From the NCBI GenBank assembly GCA_000827265.1, contig KN834751.1:1359123-1423122 (forward strand): a stretch of DNA of 64,000 bases, written 5' to 3'. Each line of letters begins with the position of its first letter. The first letter of the stretch is position 1. Source of the DNA: Collybiopsis luxurians FD-317 M1 (lineage: Eukaryota > Basidiomycota > Agaricomycetes > Agaricales > Omphalotaceae). This document shows, in pieces, positions 11,341 through 22,700 of this stretch. The position numbers were made by a program, and so were the translations under genes. A model generated the notes under the pieces. It saw only the letters and a program-made list of their open reading frames with translations. It had not been told where the DNA came from and ran no database searches.

Positions 11341-13936
11341 ATGTCATCCCAACTATCTGCTCATCTTGACGCCGATGGCGAACCTGAAATCGAAACTCAA
11401 CCCCAAACCCAGGACGCGGACCAGCAGCGTGCACTGCCGAAACCATTCGACGAACATCTGTGGGCCTACTTGGCTCCAATGGCCAAGGAGATGAGGCAGA
11501 TAGACTTAATTAAACCCGCGCCCATGTATCGCATTGGTCGCAATGCAGCCCACAACACAATCGTCTTCCCCGGATATAAAATCAGTGCGTAGCAGTCCAT
11601 CCTCCTTTCCTCCTCACTCTGACTTCTTCGTGCTTCACCAGGCAACAAGCATGCAGAGATAAGTTGGGATGGCCAGACGTCTGACCGGTCGGTAATCACA
11701 CTGAAAGATCTGTCGAGCAATGGGACATATGTAAGGCGCATTCGACCATGTATTCTCGCTGAAAATCAACTTCTTTGCGTACAGGTCAATGGAGTCAAGG
11801 TTGGGAGGGGAAATACGCGTGTTCTCGTCGACGGAGCGGAGATCGCATTTGGTTCGACTACTGCTGTTGGGAATCCCCTTGAAGATTACCGTATGTCTCT
11901 CTTTTTCTCATTTTGTGTTATATTCTCATCCTTTCTAGGCTTCATATTTCGACATACTGCTAGTGGCCAACCCCCCGAAGAAGGGTTTTACGCGTTATAC
12001 GATACCGCGTACCAACTCGGTCGAGGTTCATTTGCTTCTGTTGTTAAATGCGTGGAACGCTCGACCGGTCTTTTTTGGGCCGCAAAGATGTTCAACAACC
12101 CTGTCCAGTTAGGAGACAACGCCGGTACTTTGGCGTCCAGAACAGATAAGATGGTGTCGCGGGAAATCGCTATCTTACAACGGCTCAGTCACCCGAACAT
12201 TTGCTATCTAAAGGACACGTTTATTTTGGAGGAAAGCAAATTGAGTACGATTATTATACCTCTGGGTCTGCGACTGTTCTGATCTATGTTCATAGTTCTG
12301 GTGCTGGAACTGGTCGATGGTGGCGATCTTCTCGAGTACATTTTAACTCGGTCAGGTCTATGTATGTATAACTTTATATACATTCCTTGTCGCCCTGAAG
12401 CTCACTTCACCCTTCAGCCGAAGAATTGACGCAACACATTGCATACCAGCTCTGTCTGGCGCTCGCTGTAATTTTTTTCTACCTTTTTTTTAAAAAAAAA
12501 TTACATATGTGCTGACCTTTCATTACTAGTACATTCACAGTCTCGGGATTGCTCATCGTGATTTGAAACCTGAGGTCAGTAGAATGGTCAATTTATATGT
12601 CGACCCTGATATTTACTGGTGTTTAGAATGTTCTGCTTACCAAGGACGATCCACCGAAAGTCAAAGTGGCCGACTTTGGTCTCGCAAAGGCTAAGGACAG
12701 CCAGACCATGCTCAAGGTGTGTTGCCCGTTATGAGAACGATAAGCGTCGCTGAGCAAGGTTATAGACTATGTGTGGTACTCCTGCCTATCTCGCGCCGGA
12801 AGTCGTCCATCAAACAAACACAGAGGGCTATGATCATCTGGTGGATAGCTGGAGCGTCGGCGTCATTGTCTTCTCCATGTATGTTTGCATAGCTCGGCCG
12901 TCGCGGGTTACTGTTCTCCATATTCAAGCTTTCCTTTAGGCTTACGAACGCTAGTCCCTTCATCGAGGACGACAACCAGGCTGATATTCGTATGAAGATC
13001 GCCACCCGCAGAATTGACTGGAGCTTATTGAGGCCGAAAACCGAAAATCCCATGGGTGAGTCAGAATTCCGCGGTTTTCTTGAACGGGTGATGATATATT
13101 TTCTGCTACTAGTTATCGACTTTATCGAGTCCCTGCTTGCCAATGATCCCGCATCCAGATTGACGTTGTCGGGCGCCCTGGATCATCCTTGGTTGCAGGA
13201 CTACGCGAAGAACAATGGTCGAGATATAGTAAAAGACCGCAAGTTGGGAAAAGTTAGAGACGGCTCCAGAGAAACGACCCCTCCTGCCGACGGCGAACAG
13301 TCTAAAGGTTCCGCTGTGTTCTCACGTGGTTTTGAAAACCTGGTCATCAGTGAGACGAACGGAGCTGGGCCCTCAAATCACACTGGACCTTCTTCGAATG
13401 TCGCTGCGCCCGATCCTCATGCTGCTGCTGACGATGAGGCGGCGATGGAAGACGATACTCCTCCTCCTTCCTCCCAGGCCGGCAACCTCCAAGCTCAGTC
13501 CTCTCGCGTGTTGCGTCGTCGAAGGGATGTTTTGGATGAAATGGAAAACGGTGGTACCAATCTGCCTCAACCATCCCCTGAGCTACTTTCTCAGTTCGAG
13601 GAGAAGCACAAGCGCGCTGCAGCTGCCATTACGTTCGATCAACCTGAAGCGGGTCCGAGCAATCCTCAAAAGCGTCCCGGCAAAAGAGCACTAGGGGACC
13701 TGAGCGCGGTCCCCGAGGGTGAGGCTGTTAATGCTGTTGGAGGGGGCATGCCAGAAGACGTAATGATGAATGGTACGGAAGGTGATGATGTTGAAGCTAC
13801 TCCATCGAAACGTCCTCGCCAAACTCCTCCTGTCGCTGTTCCCGCTACTCGAGGCAAAAAAGCCAAAAAGCCGGAACCCGATCCTACTACACTTAGACGA
13901 TCCGGGCGTAATGCCAACAAAAGCAACGGCAACTAA
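11341..13936 (+). CDS. FHA-domain checkpoint Ser/Thr kinase (Chk2/Rad53/Cds1 type)
   Basis: Nuclear DNA-damage/replication checkpoint effector kinase by family. Eleven exons (11341-11584, 11642-11730, 11785-11890, 11939-12244, 12296-12361, 12418-12467, 12530-12574, 12627-12716, 12766-12878, 12940-13055, 13113-13936) give 682 residues with all phases closing. The FHA domain (about 62-135) has YRIGRN, SNKHAEI and [10 protein letters not shown], the phosphothreonine-binding signature. The kinase domain (about 168-440) has [23 protein letters not shown] (H296, D298), DFG (D318), [10 protein letters not shown] and DHPWL. A disordered acidic/Pro-rich tail of about 240 residues ends with a basic patch (RGKKAKK) that may act as a nuclear signal. 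Chk2-type proteins have one FHA domain, Rad53 two; this has one. Intron 6 contains a T8A9 tract. Confidence 0.93.
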
Positions 13937-15057
13937 GGTCTGTTATTCTGATCTAACTTGTCTGTCTTGCCGCCATTCCTGGTTCTACCATATTCTGCAT
14001 ACTACATCCATCTATTCGTTCATATTGGCCTAACGCCATTCTTACTCATCATACGGCTCTCAAAGTGTCATCATCAGTAAACTGCTTTCGTTTCACGAAC
14101 CATTCAAGGATAGTTATAATCATGCACATTTATCATCATTCTGCTCCTTTGCCGCTACGCACTGCAATTTCCTCGTTTTAACTGTACTCATGGCGTATTA
14201 CGATCTCTTTTTATAAAAATGTGTACATTTAACCATGCTTTATCTGAACTGGTATCGGCTCGCATCGTCCGAGCAGACAATTTGACGATCTGAATCTAAG
14301 TCTTGCTGTAGTGCATGTCGCTCTGCGGGAGAGCTACCGGATATCTATCACAGTGACTGTGCTGCGCTAAGCTCTAGATTGCCGTATCTTCAAGTTCGCG
14401 GTGCCGCAACGATTATGCATTGTCTTCATCCTTCCGTAAATATCGCGCGCTTTTTTTTAAAATACATGGGAAAAAGAGGGCTAAAGAAATTCCTGAGAGT
14501 GAATATCGAGGCACGAGCCCGAGCCATCAAGTAGATACCCATACATCTGTCCCTAGAGAAAAAGAAAAGCCGCACACGTACCTGCACAAATGCAAAAAAA
14601 ACGTCTTCGAAACACCATAGCTGTGTTGAAGTACATAGTTCGGGATAATTCAGAGCCGCATAAAATCCACTAGAGAGGATTGAGGAAGACGTTGGACATG
14701 AATAATTTTCGTAGCACAATATAGTACGTCGAATTTGGTATACATTACTGAGAGGTATTGGGAAATTCATCGGGCGCTGTACTCACCCTAGACATGAATG
14801 TGTATGTATTGTGTTCGTCAAGTCGCAACGAAGGCAAGTCCGTCGGGATCGATCAAAGTATGTACGTTCCGATCAGGAGAGAAGGGTATGTTTTTTGTAA
14901 GCGAACGAATGGGAAAACATTATCGAGAGTGTCTGGAAAGCAAGAATGACAGCACAAGCACCAAAAAACCTCTATAGAGAAAGCACGTGGCAAGAGATTC
15001 AGACTGGAATAGATTCACCTAGACTAGCCTAGACTACGTAGTTTCCGAGGGGCCATA
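13937..15057. other. Intergenic between convergent genes
   Basis: The stretch separates the 3' ends of the checkpoint kinase (plus) and the Zn2Cys6 factor (minus). It is A/T-rich with no supported gene; the small frames at 14420-14950 have no recognisable motif. Confidence 0.5.
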
Positions 15058-16704
15058 CTACGGAGCCGGAAGATTCTTCTTCTTTCTCATCCCACGACGG
15101 CTCTCGGTGGGGAAGACGCATTCACGCGAACGTCGTTGGCATTGACTAGAGTGGGAGAAAATACACGAGAATAAGTATCGTTCGTCACAAGAAAACCAGA
15201 TTTAGGGAGAGACAGCTGCAATGATCAAGAAGCGCGATAGCCATGGGACGTGATCAGCATCCCCTACAAAAGCTCGCAGGGGGTTACTCTTCAACACCCA
15301 ATCCTCTCTCCCCCGTCGAGGCTTCTAAAAGTAAAACAAACTTACTTGCATGTTTTTTCCACCGTCCCAGCTAAAGGAGGTCCACATGCAATCTGTGCCA
15401 AAATTAGTTACATGGTCGACTGACGAAATCGATGCATTTTACCTTTCTAACGCGACAGAAATTGCAAGCTAGGGTCTGTGCTTTTTTCTTTTCGGCCGGT
15501 CTGCGATTCATCGGCAGTGGGCTGAGACGCATAAATCCCGATAATTCAGATGAGATATCTGAACGAGGGCTTGGCGACTCCGCGGCACGGGGACTGGGAA
15601 TTGCTATTGTGGGCATTGCAGAAGCAGGTGCACCTTCGAGATTCGGAGACGGTTCATGTTTCACCACTCTGGAATCACTGGAAAATGATCTCCGCGCAGT
15701 TGGCTGAGAGCCAACCCCAGAAGGTGAGGAGACTGAAATTCCGGGTTAATTCACGGTCCCTCTTTCAACAATCGTGTTTCTCACCCGACGCTATTTTAGA
15801 GGAGCTCTCGATATTGGCCAACCCAGATAGTAATTGTTGATCCTGGAAAGAAGTACCTTCTTCTTTAACAGAAGGTGGAGCCAGGAAATCCATGAGAGGC
15901 TCGTCATTGTTGTTATGCCCCTTCACCTGATTGGCGGACTTAACTTCTGGAAGCAGAGAATTTTCAGTTTGTGACGGCGGACAGTCAACAGACTCGATTT
16001 TCAGACATAACACACGGTCAGTTCTGTCACTGCATACAGAAGACTGGAAACAGGGGCAAGGTCAAAACATCATTATCGTGGTAGAGGAATAATACCTACG
16101 GTGGAAGTGGGCTGCAATGGATTGCTATCAATTTGTGCAGCGGATTCGCCGCCGCACAGGTTGATAGCAGCCATCAGTTCACTACTCGAGTGTATCTGGG
16201 CAGGAGGTGGCGCAGATAAACGATCATGTTGTGTCGACTTGAAAGTTCCAGGCAAGGGTGGTGTGTCGTATACAGGATGTTGAAGCTCGCGAGGACTAAG
16301 GGAAAATGCAGTGTCTCCAAAATATTCGCTATGTGATATGGCGTGCGGTGTCCAGCTTCGACTACGGGCTTCAGGGAAGGTAGCATAGAATATATCGTCC
16401 TCTTCTTTTGTAGTTTGTGCAAAAAGCGATACGCTTGAAGAAGGCTCTAGTGTTTCTGAGTAATACTGTCACAGAAGCTGGTCAATGTACTGCAACAATT
16501 TGAAGAGTGATTGCTCACTTGCACATGCCATAGTGGTTGGGAAGTACTAGGACAATGATACATGTCTGCCGGTGGGGATGGAACGAAGACTACAGACGCC
16601 AAGTTCTGCTTTGTTGTGAGCTCTCCTTTCGCTTGATTCCAACTATGTAAGTCGAGAGAGTGCCCTTCATCATGATTCGGGGGGAAGTAGGAGCCTGGAT
16701 TCAT
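15058..16704 (-). CDS. Transcription factor with C-terminal Zn2Cys6 cluster
   Basis: Predicted nuclear DNA-binding regulator of 411 residues. Six exons on the minus strand (16519-16704, 16100-16465, 15785-16043, 15443-15732, 15346-15392, 15058-15145) close in phase. The first 350 residues are Ser/Pro-rich and disordered (MNPGSYFPPNHDEG at the start). The binuclear cluster is at residues 360-392: C360, C363, C370, C382, C385, C392, i.e. CNFCRVRKIAC then CNQCQRRSREC, followed by FPTESRRGMRKKK and a stop 19 residues after the last cysteine. The cluster is split by two introns, the second about 200 nt long. Most fungal Zn2Cys6 factors carry the cluster at the N-terminus; a C-terminal position is unusual in fungi generally but the spacing is canonical. 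Target genes are unknown. Confidence 0.88.
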
Positions 16705-19700
16705 AGCAGACTGAGAAGCGGATTATTTGCGGTCAATGCGTGCAATGATGCTATCATCCGGGGAGTAGGATACAAGCGCATGCTTTTGTAGGTTATTATA
16801 AGTCTCTAGGAACGACCCCAAGCTAACCAGGGGTCAGTGTGTTATCATCTGACCATACGAAAGAGGTTAGTGAGGTTGCCGTAAGAAACGCCCAGTTAGA
16901 TATCAAATTCCTCAGTTGCGGGATACATGTACAGCGCCATTCATTGAATCTTGCCTAAATCCGTCGCGTGTTGATTCAATGCAGTTCGTTCAAGGATTTT
17001 GAAAGATGACACTTGTGATGTTTTGCGAACAAAATCCGACCCGGCAAAATACATATATGTATGTTTACAACAACACACTGACATGCTTCTCTATATAGTA
17101 TGTACGTTCAAACCCTCAGCCTGGGACCCTGCATAGATGTGAGAGAATACAATTGTATGTATCTTGAAAATTGAAAAGGGAATCTCGTCCTAGCTGTCGG
17201 AAAAGCTAGATAAGCTGTTAGTTAATTTCGGCAGCTTTAACTCTGAACGTCTTTGTGTCTTCTGCTCCTACAGGTGTGTTTATTGGTGTCCGAATGTTGA
17301 CGGATGCTGACACTTCTCCAAAAGGTAAACAGCTTGTAAAGTAGTTGGTTGTGGATCCAATTAATTGACCAGAAGACGGGACACCCTCCAAGGTTAAACT
17401 ATACGACTTATCCCTCCCTTTCGGGTAACAGTAAAGACTTTCAGTTGAGAGTCGCCACTCGAGTCACGAGGGGACCAGCGACAGAGCGACATCGGGCTCG
17501 CACCGTCGTTTGTTTCGCGTGTAATTAGCCAAACGAGGCTATGAAGCAGAATCGGACCGAGGTTATGTATTTTTTGTAAGAGGACTATTGAGCCAAATTC
17601 CAACGCTCATATTCAGATTTGATACAAAAAAACCAAATATTTATAGGTTGGCGAGTGAGGTTACAGCTCGTCAAGAAAACCTAGGCCAAATTCAAAGAAA
17701 TGATATATAATTGCCGGTCGCACGGCCCACTATAGGAATCGAGAGGGTTGGGAGCCCGGCTGACAACCGGCTCAAGTATTGAATGGATTCGGTTGGCGGC
17801 TACCGTCAGCTGCAGAGTCGGCCGATATATGTCAATTTTTAAAAATTGGCCTAGGTTTTTGTAAGGATCTTGAACTGGATAATCCGCTGAAAGAATTTCG
17901 ACCACGAAGAAGGAACATACACCTTTTCTTACAGGCTTTAAGATTTCAATTTTCTTGGAACGAAGTGTGATCTATTTATGCTTGAGATTTTGACCGGAAT
18001 ATGATAATCCCAGTACATACCTGAGATACCGAAGATTCAAGAGGCAGGCTGCAATTTTGTAGGGATCCACCGAAATGCACCTTTCCCGAGGGGGTATTTC
18101 TGTGGGAAGATAGCTGATTGAGGAAACAGAATATAGTGTTGCATAGCCCAATGACGATTACTAAACGACTACTTTGAATGCTTGTAAGGCGTTTCTTCGG
18201 TCGATCTTTCCCATGGACACATTTGGTATGCATTCAAAGTACCTCGAACCGGTTCATCACAACAATTTGCATTTAGTCCCAGACGTCTATCATTCAACCC
18301 CTTCAGGTTTCGGTCTTCAGTATACTTTCCTTCCTTCTTCCAAGTTCGCGTTAACCATTCTATATACTTTAACCCTACATAGCCATTAGGAACATTTCTT
18401 TCTTTCTTGACTTGTGAACCTATTTTAGGCAGTTGCGTCCTATCGCATCCAGGTTAAAACTTTAAATTTCTTAACATACATGATCATATTCAAATGAAGA
18501 CTTTTAATCATCTGTCTATAAATTGCTGCGAACTTTTTCTGGGGAGCTCCATCTACCACACTTAGAAACGCAGTTAACACAAGAAGTAGGATATATGGTT
18601 AATGGTATAATGAAGGATCGACATGCTTTCTAAGCAATAACCGGAACAACAATTTGTTTATGTAGGTACGATATTTGGAGCTTCCGACGCCCCGGCTAAG
18701 CTATCTCACGGTTGACGATATACCAGGATGCTAAAATACAGGGTTGCTTGAATATTCTGTTGATGGTATCGGTTTTGGCTTCAATCCATATCCGAAGGAG
18801 AAGTGAATTGAATACCGGGTGAGTGAGATTGAAACTCAGCCTGAAGCCATCGAAGGAAGCACCCCTTTAGCTGTCGTCTATTCAAAGAGATAGGCCTTAA
18901 CATAGTACCTGCCAAATGACCTTGGCCCTCTTATGCTGCATGGCATCTTACCCCTCCTCATCTCCTTGTGTATCTGTGTTTAATACGGCGCAGTCAAACT
19001 TATTGGCTTGAGTGATGTCCTCAGCTTTGAGATAACACAGCGCGGGTCTCTCATGGACCTGATAGTGTGTGACATGGAAACATAAATTCAAGGTTTTCAG
19101 AAGGACTCGGGGCTCAGCGCCGGTGCGTTGGTGGCAGCAAGAAAGGTGGTTCTATGCCCGTTGGATAAGGATTCCCAGCACCTTCTGTACAACTGGAACC
19201 TATGGAAAAAGTCAGTTTGTCATCCCAAATCTTGCAAGTCGAGCGACAGTAGCTCTCTTCTCAGGTCAATAAGCGTTCACCCTGTAGATCCATTGGAAAT
19301 GCTCTATCAATGGGGTAAGTTTGCTGTCCGTTCAAACTATCTTCCAAGGTTAACACGAACCTACCTTGCACGTTTTTATGTACGGGTTAAGTACGGGTCA
19401 CCAAAACCGACGAGCACACCGATGTGTTCAAGTGTAATACTCAGATCTATCAGTGGAAATGGCATACACATTATACGTACGTGTCCATGAAGAAACGACT
19501 GTGAATCACCATCCCATGTTTCGAGCCATCGACTTCTAACGGATCAGGGTCAAATTGTGTTTGTTCTCTATAACGAGATTCGGGATTCGCACATTGACTT
19601 TTTAGGTACTTGCGAACTAATACGTATCGAACGCTAAGCAACTCAATCGAATGACCACGCGCCACCCACATGGTCGTAGGTCGGTGCCTTCAGTAATCAT

Positions 19701-22700
19701 CTTGAATGCGTCGTGAGGCGAATTACTTACTTATAGCAACCGATTCCTCTGACGAATCTCAGGAGTTTTGTTTGACACTTGATTCCTTTCTATTGACTTA
19801 TATAACGTCGCTTGTCATCCAACCCAAGAGCGCAATTCATACCCGCCCAGCCCCAAAGTGCCATTGGAACATTCCAAGTGCTGCAAAGGTCACCGATCCT
19901 AGGTGCCACTTCAGAGGGTCCTTCGACAATTCTGAAAGGGTTTACTTAGGCAGCGATCGAGAGAAGAATTTCAAGAGCTTTTGGATCTGAACAGATCCAG
20001 GAGATTTGACTTGTTCGGAACTTCAGCTCAGTAATTGTCATAGGTTGTATTGAGGATGGCCAAATAGCACCCGAGTTGTCGCTGCACATTCCCTAATGTA
20101 TACGGCTGCTGTGCTTCAACTGACAACAACCATACCATACTAATGTGACTCGCTGAACGGCGTCATTGTGGCGTCTCGGGGAGCCTGAGGATATTACCGA
20201 CACAGAGTAAGCGTTAAGCGAGATAAATCCCGACGTATTCCAAAAAAGGTCTGGGAAGTGCTCAATATTCACCGGAACTTGGATCAGTTGGGAGTAGAGA
20301 AACGAAGTGCATGTGTTCTATGAGTTGATTAATTACTCACATGATACTTCAACAACTCTAGTAAGTGGCCCGGTGATGCTAATTTGCAAGAGGATTTCTT
20401 TCCAATGTCAAGAATGGCCGCATTATAGTCTCTACTAAAAGTCAGTATGCAGCATAAGACACCGTGGTCGAACTGATGTATACTACCTTCCAGAATAGAA
20501 ATTAGCGAAGCAATTGACACTTTATTCAGTCACTCGCTCTCGCTCTGCTTGCTTCAAGTTCAACAATGTCCTGTACAACTAGTTGCTTAGAGATGTACCT
20601 GTCTATCGTTTCTTCACGCGAGTTCTGGTCTGAACCTGCTCAGTAATCGCATTGATACCAGCGTGCGTCATGCCCCTCTTAGGAGCCGTACTTGGCAGGG
20701 CATGACTGATTACCTGGGATCTACGTACTGAAAAAAGAGCTGATTGCGGCGATTAGAGAATAGCTTGAGAACAACCGATGGTACAGAGGGGTGTCATGAA
20801 TTTCGATGAAAGAAGCTTTACAAACCTGTGCCCAGTTCATCAACGTTTTTTGGAAGAGATGGAGATAAGAACCCTGTTGGAACGACGTACTTTGCGTAGA
20901 ATGGCTACTCCAGTACTCCAGCAGATCAGAAGGGCCAATACGAAGCAAAGACGAACGCTATAAGGTAACGAGCGACTGTTGCATTAAGTTGAACTCGGGT
21001 TACCGCTGAGATAATTCCTGGAATGAGGAAATTCGGAACCAGCTGCGCTCCTTGAAAGAATTAGCAACGAGAAGCCTGAAGCACTTAAATTGGATACCTG
21101 CGCTTCATGGCCAGTCACAGAAAGCTGGCAAGACATGATTGAGCACTTGGAACAGAAATTTCAGGTGAGAATGGCATCAAAATAGTCTTCTGAGAAAGGG
21201 TATCAGCAATATGGGAAACCAAAATTGAACCTCTGACTCTGTGGACCTAGAAACAGTTTGAACGACAAAGATAGGTCTCATCTCGCCTTCCGGCACGCAC
21301 GAGATCTTGCCTCAGATACGTGAATTTTTCCCAATTTCTGGTCAGACAAGTTCATGGTTCATGTTCGATGGAGATCCTGCAGGATGATCGGAAGTCAGTG
21401 TGAACACATCCGTCAGAATTGTCAGTTCATATCGGTAGTTTAGGGGAGACTAGAATTCTAGGATGTTGGTATCCACCGAAACACACCGTTACCTAGTACT
21501 ATTACCTGAAGTTGAATGAGTCCGGTATAAAGATCCGAAGCTCACTGTTCCTTCCTTATCAGCGCTCGTAAGCTGAGCGGTTTTAAATTCCTTATTTTCT
21601 GGCGTAAATTGCGCTTGTGGAGTACATCTAAGGATTTGATCGGCCTGGGATAATTACCGAAGCTTCGTAGACTCTGCGTCAATGAGAAAGGTTATAGAGT
21701 TGGATATGCAAGGTAAAGATTCAAAATGAACTTTTGTGGAGAATCACGCTATAAACGCCAGGTACCTGCGTTAGGAGTTCGTTCAAGGGGTCTTGGCTTC
21801 TCCCGGAACTTGCCGGCCGAGCCGTGATCGTCGTTACAAAAATGGCTTAAGTTACAGCTACGCAGACAAAGATATGGTGAGATTACGATTAATACGGAGA
21901 CAGCTGTGTGGTACCTTGAGGCCCCAAAGGGACAAGAAAGAATGGATATCAGCGTGGAACCCTAGTGTCATGATTCCGCATGGATTATGGATCAGTAATG
22001 TAGATGATATAGATTTATGACAGACTCCCAAGATAGAATTACGCTGAATTTTTCACTGGTCGGGGACGAGGGAACGTATGTACAAAAATAAGTGCATGTG
22101 CTGTAGGTGTTGAGTCTTGAGCCGCGGAGAGTGCACGCCATATTTCTTGGATTGAGCCTATCCCTCCTTCGGCCTAATTACAGATCTCCTTCCTGCCCCC
22201 ACCAATTCCATTTCCGAGCCATTGAGTTGAATATAGCATCCGACTTCTCACTACTGACACGGGCACTCATACGGATACAAATGACCTCCGAATAACTGGC
22301 TCTTACCCTTGAAACTGTCTTCAACTTACCTTCATTCCTGACGCTTGCGGCTCACCTTCGCTCCGGGCAGGGCCAGTCAATTGCTTACATTGACTTCAGC
22401 TTGGCCGCCTTGTTTTATTCAAGGCCCCGCACCCAATATTCATTTGGAGTTTAAAACTTGTCAGTTCCGAAGCACTTACACCATTGTCAAAAAGTAATGG
22501 AAGGAGAAGACGTGGCACAGGCTTTCCCGAAACCAAATGACAAATTTGAGCCACATGTATCGCCGCCAACAGTGCGTCAAATATATGTATCATCTGCCTT
22601 GAAGGTCTCGAGGACTTATCATATCTTGTTTAAACCAGTTCCTCGGTGGCAATGCCAGTACGTGGCGTTAGATGCATTGAGCTAGGCCCTGAGACTTGAG

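Noticed and set aside
17394..17603. 69-codon minus-strand frame with a GC-rich Ser/Arg core
   Set aside because: Looks like part of a decayed repeat, but I could not tie it to any family.
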